The notes below the pieces were generated by a model that saw nothing but the letters and a program-made list of their open reading frames with translations, did no database searches and was not told the DNA's origin. A stretch of DNA of 64,000 nucleotides, from positions 434,001-498,000 of the forward strand of contig JBLDXI010000038.1 of assembly GCA_047495785.1 (NCBI GenBank), given 5' to 3'. The DNA is from Lepidodermella squamata. Its lineage: Eukaryota > Gastrotricha. The translations under genes were made by a program, and so were the position numbers. This document shows positions 1 through 11,914 of the stretch, in pieces; position 1 is the first letter of the stretch; the number at the start of each line of letters is the position of its first letter.

Positions 1-223
1 GAAATTGCTAAAAGTTTGTGTCAACCGATTGGCTATCATTTTTTAGCTTCGTGCTTTTCAGTCACCAGCCCGCACAGGAACAGGCATGCAACAGCATAAT
101 TAGCAGCGGTCATTGGTGAAACAATATTGAAAGTAACCCTAGTTGCCCAAGGTTAAATTTGAATCTATTCGGCTTTCCGGTTTCCGGTAACATTCGTCTT
201 TAAATATCTCGTTTCAAAAGCTC

Positions 224-1864
224 TCAGGCTATACATTGGTTGTATTTATTAATGAAATCCTGCGTTGAACGATCTGGTTTGCGTGGGGTTATTAGCCTCG
301 GATCGGTATTCATCCGCTGAATGCCAGCAGTTGTCTGATTGATCCATTCAATTACCGAAAATGTTATTTTACCTCCAATCGTGGCTTTCGAACTTCCGTT
401 TTCGCAATCACTATGTGTAACCCAACTACTTAAGGCAACCAGCGTCCACTTTGATCCTCGCTCTTTCCCAAAAGGTCTGGCAACTGTGGCCCATGGCTCG
501 CCAGAATCGCCCTTACATGCACCCGTATTCCTCGCTCGATTTTTTACGCATACGTTATTATCCGGAATGAAACCACCAATTTTTTCGCATTCGCGAATGG
601 AAGCAAGCCTGTTGTTCAATTTTCAGCAGGAAGTTTGATTCTTCTATCCAGTTAGCATCCGGTTAGCAAAATTGGAAGATTTTTGTAATCAGATATCGAA
701 CCCGTTGGCAGGCATATTGGACTCAGCTCTTTAGTGTAAAAGCTGATCAGTGCTGAAATGGAGAAAAACTTTCATTCGACGATGTCCCCTTATTTGTTAG
801 ACAACTGCCTAAATTTCATACGAAAATAAAAAACAAGACCTAAATCACCTTGTCTGTGAATTCGAATTTAACGAATCATGTGGGTGCTTCGAAAGGGAAA
901 ATCAAGTCTGTTAGCATAGACAACACTGTTACTGTTATCTATGTCTGTTAGATTTCCGCCTCATATTATTACGGGATTCAAACTTCACACACCCTTCCTG
1001 AATCCCCCTGAACCATGCCTGAACTGGGGAACTTTGTTTCGGTTTCTCGGAGGTAATTTAAAAACATTTGGAGGAACTTTTTGGTCCGTAAAAGAAGACA
1101 TAGGTCGAGTGAGCATATATGTCGTCACCCGAGGAAGCCGCAGAAGATTCGTTGGTTTCTAATTAGGTATCCTCGAAGTTATAAGAATATCGGAATTACA
1201 TATCGTAATTACGAATATCTATAAATAAACTCACGGTGAAATTTATACAGAGCAAAGTCTTTGGCTACTCCACCGTCTTCAGTATGTGGAATGTAACCAG
1301 GATGTTTGAGTATTTCTACAACTTGACGCGACATAGCGTGATTGCTAGGTTTCCTGCGTGTTCCGCCAAGGAGTAGGCTGTAATTCCTAGCACCCTTATA
1401 ACTTGGCCTATGAAATCAAGGTGCTCGAAAAAATTCAGCGAAATTGCCCCGTCTTACAAACCATTCATCAGAACAATGGGCAGCAGAAAGAACCCAGCTT
1501 TTATCAATAAGAACAGCCCCGCAGAATCCAGTTAAACGGTAATTGTTGCCCATGTCAGCGGTGATCAGCAAGGACCTGATAGGGAAATTCGCCAGTTGTG
1601 GCTTTTTGTCCCGAACCGCTTAACATGTTCGGATCGTATACATGTTTCGTTTGACACCCTTGCCACAAACGGCAGCATTGAATGCATCTAGAGATGCCTT
1701 GACTGAACGCTTAGGTATCAAAGAGCGGCGAACTGTCGTCGCACGTTGCTCGCCTCGAGTTTTACTCGGTTTACATGAGAACTGCGCCAGGTGAAAACAT
1801 GTTATCAGGCAAATTATCCAAGTTGCACGTCCAAGTTGCACGTCCAAGTTGCACGCCGATTCAT
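224..1864 (-). pseudogene. Chymotrypsin-like (S1) serine protease, probably broken
   Basis: Secreted trypsin/chymotrypsin-family protease by its motifs. Seen: the histidine motif SAAHC preceded by CGAVLIDKSWVL (about 1460-1530), an Asp exon 1235-1378 ending AKDFALYKF, and a last exon 224-608 with CKGDSGEP, where family members usually have GDSGGP. A hydrophobic signal-like stretch (ICLITCFHLAQFSC) lies at 1770-1820. Several breaks are visible. The only suitable ATG (1862-1864) is thrown out of frame by a 13-base tandem repeat. An in-frame TAA lies at about 1620. The propeptide-junction segment KATTGEFPYQV reads in a different frame from the CGAV segment, with a shift near 1568-1573. Joining the His exon to the Asp exon also needs a frame change. 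The exon expected to carry the GWG region was not found between 609 and 1234. Assembly error or unusual splicing could explain some of this, but not easily all of it. Confidence 0.62.
1818..1856. repeat. 13-base tandem repeat, three copies
   Basis: Three head-to-tail copies of CCAAGTTGCACGT (the last copy ends in C) at 1818-1830, 1831-1843 and 1844-1856. The repeat sits directly after the protease start codon on the minus strand. One copy keeps the reading frame into the signal peptide; three copies add 26 bases and shift it. Confidence 0.95.
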
Positions 1865-2502
1865 TGCAGCTCCAATCCTGATTTCATAAAAGGTGGTGAA
1901 AGGGTCTGCATACATTCTGCTTCGCGCTGTACGATGCGTGTGCTGATCTGCATTAAAAAATATTCCCAAAACTGGCATGCAAGTCATGTGCTCAAAATTC
2001 AAATTGATTCATGTATTTCCCTCGCTCCTTTGGGATGATGCTTGAAGGAGTAGCTCAAAGTTCATGGCAGCTCAGATCACTAATTCAACCTTGTAATGAA
2101 ACCCTTCTGCTAACGATGAGTATCGATATTATTGTTTCCAAAGCAAAAAATGGTAACTCAGTGAAAAAAAAAAACTTTGCCAGCTATCAAGTGATGATTT
2201 TATTGTTAATGACCCTCTGAATGAAGCTGTCTTCGCTAGCGCCAATGCGCGTAAATAAAAGCCACGGTAGTGCACCAACTGAGAACATAATGGCATCGCG
2301 ACACCGTCGAAGCACAACAATAGGTTACAGTGAACACAAAAAGAAATTTCATTTTCGAAAAAATGTCTTATGAGAAGTCTGGCGCCAGTAGACACGTTTT
2401 GTATAAAACCATTATCGTAAACACAAGCGCGAGTTGCGGACAAGAGAAATCATGATTGAACGCCGGTATAAAAATACGAAGAGCGAACAGATATCAGGCG
2501 CA

Positions 2503-3479
2503 TCAATACTCCTCAGCCCAAGGATTCAGCTCGAGAAAAGCATCGATAACCTCTTTCAATGCCAGATTCGGGACCAACTGCTCGATCGTGAGGGGAGCAC
2601 GAGTCACCGGGTCGAAGTGTCCCACCCGGTTGAGATGCTCCTCGATTTGACGCCGGTCATATGTTATGCCCGACGGCGTGATAACCGGGTCTCGCATGAC
2701 TTCGAAACTGATGCGGTCGCACAAGCATTCTGGGACCTCTCTCCGGCGCCGGCGCTCGTCCAACTGGTTGAACACGTTGTTGATCTGGCTCAGCCGTTCG
2801 GCCGTCTTCAGGTCAATCTGGTCTATTTCAGTTTCGTTCCTTATCTCGCTGTTTGCACTGGTCAACTCGCTGAGTTGGCGTTGCTTATCATCACAGACCA
2901 ATTTGTCCAAGTAAGAATGGAGATTTTGTTCCTGCGCAACACTTCGCTCTTCAGTCGCCGCCCAGCGACGCTTCCGAGCCGCCCTAATCGCCTGGGCTGC
3001 TTCGTCACCGACGTATAAATGCTGGTCTCTCGCTAGCTCTTGGGCTTTCGTCAATTCAGCAATTGCTTCGTCATATTGTTTCAACTCGATCAAGGCGCAA
3101 CCATAAAAATCTGGTGAGGAATGGCAATAAATTGAGGTGTTAAGTTAAAAAGTTGCATTCTCACAGTGAGCTTTGACAGAGGATCGGTCCATTTCGAGCA
3201 CAGATCTACATTCGGCGGCAGCCTTCTCCCAATCTTGGCTTCTCAGGTAGCATAAAATTCGATTACACATCAACGCTGAATCGTTTGGGCGAAGTTGCTA
3301 ATTACAAAAACTGTCATTAACAAGACAAATCTATCGTAAATCATTCAACATACCAAGGCTTTCGAATAGCATTTAATTGCCTCGGCAAACTTTTTGATGT
3401 AAAAGTATTTGCTGCCCCTAGCCTTCCAGTCCTCGGCGTTCAAATCAGAGTCCGCGTTGGCTGGTCTATTGGCGGACAT
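2503..3479 (-). CDS. STUB1: E3 ubiquitin ligase CHIP (STIP1 homology and U-box protein)
   Basis: Co-chaperone ubiquitin ligase that docks on the C-terminal tails of Hsp70/Hsp90 and ubiquitinates misfolded clients in the cytosol. Three exons: 3354-3479, 3165-3297 and 2503-3110, totalling 867 bases and 288 residues (human about 303). The N-terminal part (about residues 15-120) holds TPR repeats, including [21 protein letters not shown] and [13 protein letters not shown] charged helical linker follows, then a canonical U-box (about 213-287) with the family motifs [22 protein letters not shown] and the terminal NPWAEEY. The start ATG at 3477-3479 gives [10 protein letters not shown], a typical short unstructured leader. 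Introns are 54-56 bases. Identification is secure from the U-box and TPR arrangement; U-box catalytic features look intact. Confidence 0.97.
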
Positions 3480-4074
3480 GATCTTCAACAAGTCATAATA
3501 ATCACCTAAAAATGACAGAATTGATTCGATTTTCTGATTTTTACTACTTCATCGTCGTTGATGATAAAAATTGTCTCGGCTTCTCTGTTGCTGGACGTAA
3601 TATACTCTCGACTCTCGATAAAATTTACAATATTATTGAAACAACAAGAATGCCGCGTGCATGTGAGAAAGGATAAAGATAATATGGTATGTTGTAGCGT
3701 AATAAACAATTCACAACCAAAACCACAACAACTTGGAAAGTCGTTGCATTGTCATCGTATAAAAACGAAGCTCCTCTTATCTAAAATCTCGAAACAAGTA
3801 AGGCATTTGAACGAGTCAAGAGATGATCGCCCAATTATTATCGCCCAGACGAATTTGATCCTTTGATGACAAAAAAATTGCGACAGTAATTGATAAAAAA
3901 GAGCAAGCATAATTCACAACCGCGATCGAACTGATTAAAACAGCAGTTCTTAAGTTTTGCGAGAAGACGTCAGTCAGTGGAACTGTAGTTTATAGTATAA
4001 AAACACAACCGCCAGGGTAGCGCTCGCATAGAGCTACTATCAATATATAACTTGAAGAGAATATCTGGAAGCGA
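3480..4074. other. Intergenic, nothing recognised
   Basis: AT-rich spacer upstream of STUB1 and downstream of the Ly6 gene. ORFs here are short and lack family motifs or splice-consistent neighbours. It presumably contains the STUB1 promoter and the Ly6 3' UTR. Confidence 0.6.
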
Positions 4075-4632
4075 TCATACAAAAGCGAACAGGAAGAATA
4101 GAGAAACTAAACAAGACACCAAGGCGGATGCGGACGCAATTGTTGAGCGAGTCGCAGTGTTGCAGCCATCTGAGTTGTCGCAATAGCACACCTCCTTGAA
4201 CACTCCGTTGTCTTCGAACCAGTACCGACAACCCCAGGCTACACCAGTATCCGCCTTGGTACCGCACCGACGAGTAATCTTGATCCAGCCATACCCTAAA
4301 AACAAGTGCTGATCAATGCAGAACAAATTTTAAGGCAATTTCACTTACATCCAGGACTCTCTTGCTTTTGCTTGACGCAGAAAGTTCCAGGAACTTTTAC
4401 TTCAAAAGCGTTACAATCAACCAATGGATTGACTTCCGTGTTGAATTTTTCACTCTGAGGACACGTGACATCTTCATTGCTGTCACATTCGAAGCAAGAT
4501 ATCGCAGCAGCTGAGGAAAAGAAAATTCGATATATTGTAATTGTTATGAATAACTAATAACTCACCTCGATGGTAAAACACAGCACAAATCAACACAGCA
4601 AGTATGAGAATAATTTGGACGTCCCAAATCAT
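4075..4632 (-). CDS. GPI-anchored Ly6/Quiver-type three-finger protein
   Basis: Small cell-surface protein of the Ly-6/uPAR (Quiver/Sleepless-like) fold. Exons 4566-4632, 4349-4510 and 4075-4295 total 450 bases, 149 residues. It opens with a signal peptide (MIWDVQIILILAVLICAVF), then SCFECDSNEDVTCP and a CVKQKQ segment. Next come RRCGTK and GCRYWF, and it closes with the family-typical CYCDNSDGCN. About ten cysteines fit the three-finger disulphide pattern. The C-terminus is a hydrophobic tail (SALVSCLVSLFFLFAF), as expected for GPI attachment. In other animals such proteins tune ion channels or receptors or organise epithelia; the partner here is unknown. An upstream in-frame Met is possible, but the chosen ATG at 4630-4632 gives the best signal peptide. 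Confidence 0.85.
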
Positions 4633-4900
4633 CCTAAACCTTATCATCATCTCTAGTAAATGCCTAAATGGAAATAAAAAACAAATCCGTAGTGCATTCA
4701 TAGATTTATAGATTATACAGCCGAAACCACTATTTTACCGATTTTTAGTTACCAGGTAAACAATACGGAAATCTGAATAATATATTGCCGCAAATTCCAA
4801 AGACTTCATCGCACAGTGTTACAACAGCGGACTCACAAGTCGAATTACAACCACCTTATAATAAAGCTTTTCTGTAGAATTTTGGCCATTTCGAATCTTA

Positions 4901-6839
4901 TCACTTCTTTCGCCACAGCCAACCGCCCAGTGAACCAAGCAGGCCAGCACCTTTTTGAGCAGTCAAGTCTTCGAGAGGTGGTAATTCAATATAGTTCAGA
5001 GCCAGATCGAAGAATAAGGGCTTGCAAGGCACAGGATCAAAGTCAGGCGGAAGACGCACCAAGCCGTTATTTTGACCAGGGGGAGCTTCAACGTATCTGT
5101 CTAAGCGTTCGCCCAGCGGCTGAATAAAAATAATGCAATTAAATGTTACCGAGAATTAATGGAATTCCTTGACTTACCAGTTTAGCGTCTCCTTGCGACA
5201 GTGATTCGGGAGATATTGTGGAAGCACCAGCGGCAGTGGTAACGATCAAGCTCGCTGCTCGGCAAGTCTGTTTGTCGGCCTCGACAAGAACTAGTAGCTC
5301 TTTCAGCTCGACAACATCCGCACTGAGTGAAGAAATTCCGGTGCATGAAGAGACCGCGTCATTAATGTACATTGCACTACGGTTGTACAGAGCAAATGCC
5401 TCGGTGAATTTCCGCATCAAACCATAAGCGCGAGCCAAATAGAAGCACCTGACCGCTCGGTATTTGGCTTGCAGAGCAATAAACTCGTTCAGTAGACTGG
5501 CTGATGGAAGCCCAGGCAAAGCTTGCAGCTCAGTCAAATTTTGCAAGACCAAGTCGTAAAGTCGAACCAAATCTTGTGGTTTAGCCAGCTGCTTACCTTC
5601 AGTGGTACCAGGGCTGGTCGCCTGGTTGTAAAAAGCCGATGAAGCGGATGCAGCGTCAAACGACTGAGTCGCTGCTTCGGTTCCGCTCAAATGGTGACGC
5701 AATTCAGCCGCCGTGAGCAGAGCACGCTCATTCGACTTAGTATAACGAATGTAGCACAAATAAGAGAACACAAAAATTCCATCCGATACTTCCCCAGGAG
5801 CAAGTGAGCTCAATGTGCCCCTCTGTGAGGCAGCCTTGAAAATTGGGTCATTTTTCAGTAAGTCATCACGCAAGGCTTGTATAGCGTCAATGCATTGCTT
5901 ATTAACTCGTTCCAAAATGACCAATTTTTCTTGGTTTCCAACTGAACTGCACGCCTTATCGGCGTCAGCGTATTCCATGAGAAATACGCGAACTCGCTCG
6001 TTGCGAACAGGGGCAGTTCTGTTGAGCCACGTTACATCTGCCATCGAAGCTGCTTGCTTAGCACGAGTTTGAGCAATCAGTTCATCCAACCGGTCGCCAA
6101 ACATATCTTCACCTCCGCCAGCACGTTCCATTCGATAACGAACCAAATCAGCTGCAGCTGATTCATCGCCGATGTTGTAGGAGGCATAGCGAATCAGGGG
6201 TAGCATCTCCTCCGAACGTGATACATAAATAGCACGCTGCTCTCCCGAGAGTGCCTCGCTGAGTTTTTCGAAAATAGTTTTCGCTTTTGTGAGCGTGTCG
6301 CGGCACTCCTCCCAGTTTTTAACCTCGAATGCCATCAATCCTTGAAGGTTAGCCAAATAAGCTTGGGCTTCCAGTTTTGTGCGAGCATCCACGTTGACAT
6401 TCTCGCATAGATTGCAGAATGCAATCGCATGCTGCTTGGCCTTGCGAAGCCGGCCGATCATGTGGAAGCGCTTCCGAGGTTCCAGATTAGCTTCCGCCTT
6501 CAACTGCATCGCATAACTCCAAGCGCGTTCGGCAGAAAACAATACAAGATGCAGATAGCGCACGTCAGTCACCATTTCCGGCTCCACAACTTTTACGTTT
6601 ATTAAACGATGTTTAACAACCTGATTGGCGAATCCGATTTTCTGACGGATACGGCGAATCCTACGGCTGCAATAATTTCTGTAGCGTTGATAGTCGCCGT
6701 GACGAAGGCCATGACGCTGCTGGGCTTCACGAATGATATTTTGAATGAATACAGAAAAACCATCACCAGCACTTTCTCTCTTAGAGCTTTCGACACTTTC
6801 TGTCTCGGTGTCACGCCTGACGCTGACCGGTCGGGACAT
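4901..6839 (-). CDS. SRP68: Signal recognition particle subunit SRP68
   Basis: RNA-binding subunit of the signal recognition particle that forms a heterodimer with SRP72 on SRP RNA. Two exons, 5178-6839 and 4901-5119 (58-base intron), give 626 residues, almost the human length. The N-terminal RNA-binding domain includes QRHGLRHGDYQRYRNYCSRR and the basic RRIRRIRQKIGF segment. The middle is TPR-like helical repeat. The C-terminal exon carries PVPCKPLFFDLALNYIELPP, a strongly conserved SRP68 signature near the SRP72-binding end. The start ATG at 6837-6839 matches the family N-terminus. It lies head-to-head with LRRC58 across 763 bases. Confidence 0.97.
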
Positions 6840-7602
6840 ATTCGCAGATACACGAAACTTTAAATAACTAAACGGAAAGAGTAAGTAATCAGAGCCTATC
6901 GCTTATATAATTGTTGCCGAGTACACATTGGTGACTAGAGTGCAACGTTGAAAGTAAAAATTGCTTATTCCGTTTTATGCAAGGCTCCTATTGACGGGTC
7001 ATGCAGACCTCATGTTCATGCCTTTGACTAGGTCCTATCTGCTATCTGTCACTTCATAAGACTTCTGCACCAACGCCCAGCGCCAGCCGTTCTAAAACAT
7101 CGAGGAACGAAGAAACTTGGCCAACCCCTTTCATTGTTTAATCTACGTCGAACGTCGAAGTCACCAGCGTAAGGCGTAAGGTTTGCAAGGAACCCTTCCT
7201 TTGCAAGCGAAGATCTCTTCTCATCCTCGTGAAAAAGATTTTGAGGCAAAAAACTACCGCTTATTTTCCAATGACTGCAATTAACATATATGGATATGTT
7301 ATGATGGAAATTTTGTGAAGTTGCTTTATTAAAAAAATTTCTTTGCCGCAGTAATAAATAAAAAATGAAAGTAGTTCAAAAATGTTGGACTTCGAACCAA
7401 CCGGTAGTTGTCCGATATCAGCTGTTTATATACTCGGTATAACTCTACGTTTCGTTTTTCTCATGCACTTTACATGCTTCATAACCTTTGAGCCTTTTGC
7501 GCTGAACTTGCTGTCTGGTATGAGATCCGTTTGTTTGCTCATGCTTTTCTATAACTTGCCCTGAGCTTCTTGCTTTATCGTCAGTATTGACAAGTAGACT
7601 CT
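6840..7602. promoter_or_regulatory. Divergent promoter region between SRP68 and LRRC58
   Basis: This 763-base gap separates two divergently transcribed start codons, so it must contain both promoters and 5' UTRs. No specific element was recognised. The ORFs at 7049-7249 and 7382-7564 look non-coding. Confidence 0.5.
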
Positions 7603-8897
7603 ATGATGTCTTTTCCTTGTAGAAAGTTTGATATCCTTTCGGATAGCTTCGACATGAGTGTGAATTTGTCCAGCCAACGTCTCACAACGCTCAGTATGTT
7701 GGCCAGTTTGTCGGAATCCATGGATGATGAAGAGGTCAAGCATGTCGATGTTTCGTCAAATTTGCTCCCAGAGCTGACCATTCAAATCGCAACGTTCAGA
7801 TTTATTGAATATCTGAATGCCAGCAATAACGAAATATCGTTGATAACCGCTGATATTCGTTATCTTAGCTGTCTCAAAGTGTTGGATCTGAGAAATAACA
7901 AACTTCACTCTGAAGCGATTCCATTTGGTGAGTCTTAATGGGATTCCTAGTTGCTTTATGTATTGATTTTTCATAATTTTAGAGTTTTCTGAACTTACCA
8001 AGCTCGAAGAGTTGAATCTCAGTGGAAACTTTTTTCAAGAAATTCCGTTACCCATCCTCAAGTGCACGAGCCTAGTCAGCCTGTATCTAGGTGGTAATCA
8101 GATTGAAAAGATATCACCTGAAGTTGACCGACTTACCAAGTTTGTTTGTTTCGCGAAATGCTGTTCTTGCTTTAAATGAGCTTTTTCAGCTTGAGGATTT
8201 TCTACCTTGGCGGCAATCGTTTGGAAGCACTTCCTGAGCAAATGTCGAATATGCCTTCATTAGAAGTTCTATCGCTGTCTGGAAATCGTCTGACATTCTT
8301 ACCATCAACATTTGGCCGACTTCAAAAGCTCAGGAGTCTCATGTTAAACGATAACCTCTTGCAATGCTTGGTATTTTTTTCAAATTTATTCAAGCCCGCA
8401 ATTACTGTTTCGTTTAGCCTTTCGATATAACTCGGCTGCGACTTGAAGAATTATCTCTGCGCAATAATCCTCTACTCGTGAAGTTTGTAGCAGATTATCT
8501 ACAAACAGTTCCTTCGCTACAAGAGTTGGCGGCAAGGTAAATTTGATCGCTTTATGTTATCTCAAGTCTATGTGGTATCTACCTTAGATGCATAAAAGCT
8601 GCCAACATTGACTATCGTGATTCGCTGCCTTCATGCCTAGTGTCATTTTTGGACAGTGGTGAAAAATGTGTTAACCCCAAGTGCCACGGCGTTTACTTCT
8701 GCAATAGAGTTTCGAACGTCAAATTCATCGACTTGTGCGGTAAATATCAAGTTCCGATGCTTCAGTACCTCTGCTCACCGCGCTGCACTCGATCGAGACC
8801 GAATAGTCCCGTACGATCTGTTAGTCGTACTGCTCTGCCGGATGATAGCACGCCACCTGACGTCGACCAGAAACTCAAGAAAGTCTTGCTCGGTTGA
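7603..8897 (+). CDS. LRRC58: Leucine-rich repeat protein, LRRC58-like
   Basis: Leucine-rich repeat protein; vertebrate LRRC58 is a cullin-RING substrate adaptor. Five exons (7603-7927, 7983-8139, 8190-8370, 8418-8536, 8588-8897) total 1092 bases, 363 residues (human about 370). LRR units run through most of the protein: VDVSSNLLPEL, LNASNNEISL, LDLRNNKL, LNLSGNFFQEIP, LYLGGNQIEKI, FYLGGNRLEALP, LSLSGNRLTFLP. The C-terminal domain has paired cysteines, VNPKCHGVYF and CGKYQVPMLQYLCSPRC, which I associate with LRRC58 rather than with other short LRR proteins. The start could be Met at 7603, 7606 or 7654. Introns are 47-55 bases with clean GT-AG ends. The LRR fold is certain; the LRRC58 assignment rests on the cysteine tail. 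Confidence 0.82.
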
Positions 8898-9263
8898 GCA
8901 AACTTCTGACATTGACATAAATATATATTTATCATACTGCTGTGTTATTTCCTCGTGCTTACTATGTCACGTTAATCAACTCTACTGTTCGAAATATCGA
9001 CCGTCACCTATGCGAGCGGAAAAATTGTGGCATTGGTAAGCTCCGACTTTCTTGCGACTTTTTATGTCGATATGTGCATTAATTGCGATGTTATGTGTTC
9101 AAGACTTTTTATGCCGTATCCTTTAATCTGTTCTGTACTACTGTGCTTGTTGAGCTTCTAGAAGCTTACCTCTGATCGTTTTCCACATCGCCTGTATTGG
9201 CCACGGCGCTAGAATGAACCGACCATGTCGTTTTCAAACCATTGGATGAATGTTGAACTGGAA

Positions 9264-9269
9264 AATAAA
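9264..9269 (+). terminator. AATAAA polyadenylation signal, probably LRRC58
   Basis: Perfect AATAAA hexamer about 370 bases after the LRRC58 stop on the same strand. Position alone suggests the assignment. Confidence 0.4.
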
Positions 9270-9416
9270 GTCGTCATAGTTCAAAGTCCATATTTTTTCA
9301 TGTCTCAGCTGCCAGGAATTAGAAAAGTTCACGTGAAGTTTTTTACACGGCGAGTGTTTAAATTACGATGGATTTGCCCTACTATTATACAGAAGACATG
9401 CTAAACATAACTTGGT

Positions 9417-9504
9417 GGCACACCTGCATTGTAATGAAAACCATGTAGAACCACGAATAAGGCACACCTGCATTATGATGAAACCACGTAGAACAGCATG
9501 GAAC
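9417..9504. repeat. Two-copy tandem repeat, about 44-base unit
   Basis: Two adjacent, slightly diverged units each begin GGCACACCTGCATT, followed by an ATGA-rich part and a CGTAGAAC-like part. Intergenic. Confidence 0.75.
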
Positions 9505-10018
9505 ATAGCTTGAGTTACACACCGCCCCGGTATTATAGCTGGATCGTTACTGCATCAGACATCGCGTGTTGGGCATGACCTTCATAATCAACTCTTCAGG
9601 TAAACAAGTGGCGGAATCCGATGGACGAAATAGGTCAATTAAATATCATAAGCGACAAGATCGGTTAGCAATTCAAAACGTACTTGCGTTTATTTTTTCC
9701 GATTCCAGCTTTTCCGTGATGGCTTAATTTATCATATATAGAAATATAATCAATCTTTCACATGTGATGGATGCATATATAACGAGAATGAATAGCTCTC
9801 CTGTTCCATACATTTTTTATGGTCACAGAAGATTCGATTAAAGATTATCGTTCATACAAATAATGATCACACCAATAAAAACGTTGAAATATTCGAAAAC
9901 ATTTTGAACATAGCAAAGCACTCCGACTTTCTGATTCACGCATTTACGGTTTTGCACGACTGTATTACAAAGCATTTATATGATAACTTTGTTTATTCAG
10001 TAAATAGAAAATCAGAAT

Positions 10019-11914
10019 TTAAAGACCGAAAGGATCGTCTTTCGTTCTTTGCTCGAATGCTCGAGGCGGCGGGGCTGGAACAGTCGACGGTGCTTGAGCT
10101 TGGGACGCAACAGGTCGTTGCTTCAGCCATTCTTCCACGTCATTTAGGTTTGCTTCCAACTGCTCAAGCTAGAAACGACAGAAACCGTAACAGTTATTTC
10201 CTCGAAAACACTTCAAGAATAATGATAAACAGAACAATGCAAATTTCCCGAAAGGTTAGTGGGGTTAAATAAAAAATATGAGTTAGACGTGCAGAAAAAC
10301 AAAAGAAATCTACACTAATATCGTAACAAACCGGTTTAGCTGGGGCGGACTGTAACATCATGTCAAGATTTTATTATAATTTTGGCTTCAAATGAAAAAA
10401 TGGAGACTCACGTCGATTCCGGCAACCCGTGCGTTTACAGCAGTAGATAGGCCAGCGGAACTCGATGGAATGTTCGATGATTCGTAACCGGAAATCGAAA
10501 TTGGCGGAAGGGTGGAGCGATAAGGAGACGTGAATGGTCCAGAGCTTGCAGTTGGAACAGCCGACTGAGTTGCATTTGGTGCGGGAGTTGTGCTAAACAG
10601 AGCAGCAAGCTGCTCGCGTTCGTCTACGGACTTGAGTGATTCTTGCGCAGCATTTTCCGAAGGTGCCCCGCCCTCGCCAAAATCTATCAAATTGGAAGCA
10701 CCAGCAACCCGATGCGAGTTGACAGGAGGTGGTGGCTGAAGGATGGCAGCTGATGGCGAAGTGGTAGATGCCAGGCGCTGTGACGGGGCTGGTTGCGGAG
10801 GAGCTCTAACTGGCGTACCGCCGGCAGCCCCTCTCAATTGGTTTCTCGCTCTAACGTGGCGTTCGTATTTCAGGAAAACGGCGTTCAAATCGTCGTTCAA
10901 CTTCAGCATATCAGAGACCAGCACTTCGTCATCAATCTGCCCCGATCCAATCAAATCTAACAGGCGATGTTGCATCTCGCGACAAGTTGCCTCCAGCTCA
11001 TCCATCAGTTGTAGGTCTTCAGCAGGCTCCTCGCCAGGTTTTAGCGAGACCAACATATCCGAAAGCACAGTGCAATTGTTTTTGATGGCATCTAAATCAC
11101 GAGTTAGTTTAGCACGTTGTTGACTCGACAAGTTCCCAGATGAAATAACAGGAATGGGAGATCGGCTACCAGTGACGCTAGATGAATGCACTCTAGCTGG
11201 CGGCGGCTGTACAACAGGCGGCTGAGGGGCAGCTTGAACAGTTCTTGCTGGAGTATAAATCGGAGCCATTCGATCCAAATCAGCGGCAGGGAACTCCACT
11301 CCTTTAGCGCGTAATTCTTGGTATACTTTTTCGACTTCGCGCAGTTCATGTTTTCCTGTAACAAAGTCACTGACTCATGTAAATCTTCTAAACAATATAA
11401 TCACCTCTGAAAGCATCGGCCCATGATTGAATAAGCAATAAAACGCGTTCTTGAATAGATTGTGGAGGGTTGTTTTTCGGACTTAAAACTTTGACAAGTT
11501 CATCCAGAAACTCTCTGCTGGCAATTTGGGCGTGTAGCTGCTGTCCGCAATTTTTTACGCAAGTTTCGGCAACCGTTAAGGTCAGCTCGACGCTGTGGTT
11601 GCTTTTGCCCGCAGACTGATTTAGTCTTTTACGCATAGCTTTAACTGCATCTTTAGCCCTATATAAGATTTATCCAAATGAAAGGTAGGAACGAATTAGA
11701 GAAACAAGAACTAACGCTTCTCCTCGGTTGTTGATGAGATCGCAAATCTCCATGTTCAGCCCCCAGTCTTCGCCTTCCAACGAACCATTTGTCGCTCGAT
11801 CTATAAATATTTCAGGCTAGAAAAACGGAAAGGAAAAATTTCAAACTTACCAATAAGCTGGCCCACTTCCGTGGAGAAAGGATCAGGACCGAAGAAGCTG
11901 GTTACCTTGTCCAT
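10019..11914 (-). CDS. TOM1: Endosomal sorting adaptor TOM1 (VHS-GAT protein)
   Basis: Ubiquitin- and clathrin-linked adaptor that sorts cargo at endosomes. Five exons: 11851-11914, 11716-11800, 11405-11658, 10412-11355 and 10019-10168, totalling 1497 bases and 498 residues. The VHS domain (about 1-150) contains [30 protein letters not shown] and [10 protein letters not shown]. The characteristic linker is [17 protein letters not shown] followed by PIYTPARTV, which matches TOM1 rather than GGA or HRS. The GAT domain (about 210-310) includes [20 protein letters not shown] and [20 protein letters not shown] Pro/Ser-rich tail follows, ending in an acidic helix ([10 protein letters not shown]) and DPFGL. 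There is no GGA-type gamma-ear. The last intron (243 bases) is longer than the others (46-57). Confidence 0.95.

Larger units (their letters stand above)
8898..10018. other. Tail-to-tail intergenic region
   Basis: About 1.1 kb between the stop codons of LRRC58 (plus) and TOM1 (minus). It contains a polyadenylation signal for LRRC58 and a two-copy tandem repeat. No coding feature could be supported. Confidence 0.6.

Noticed and set aside
1000-1040. A GDSG-like motif (MVQGDSGR) on the minus strand as a second protease active site
   Set aside because: No supporting S1 sequence around it in the same frame; probably coincidence.
3558-3866. 102-residue plus-strand ORF
   Set aside because: AT-rich, no family motif, lies in promoter space.
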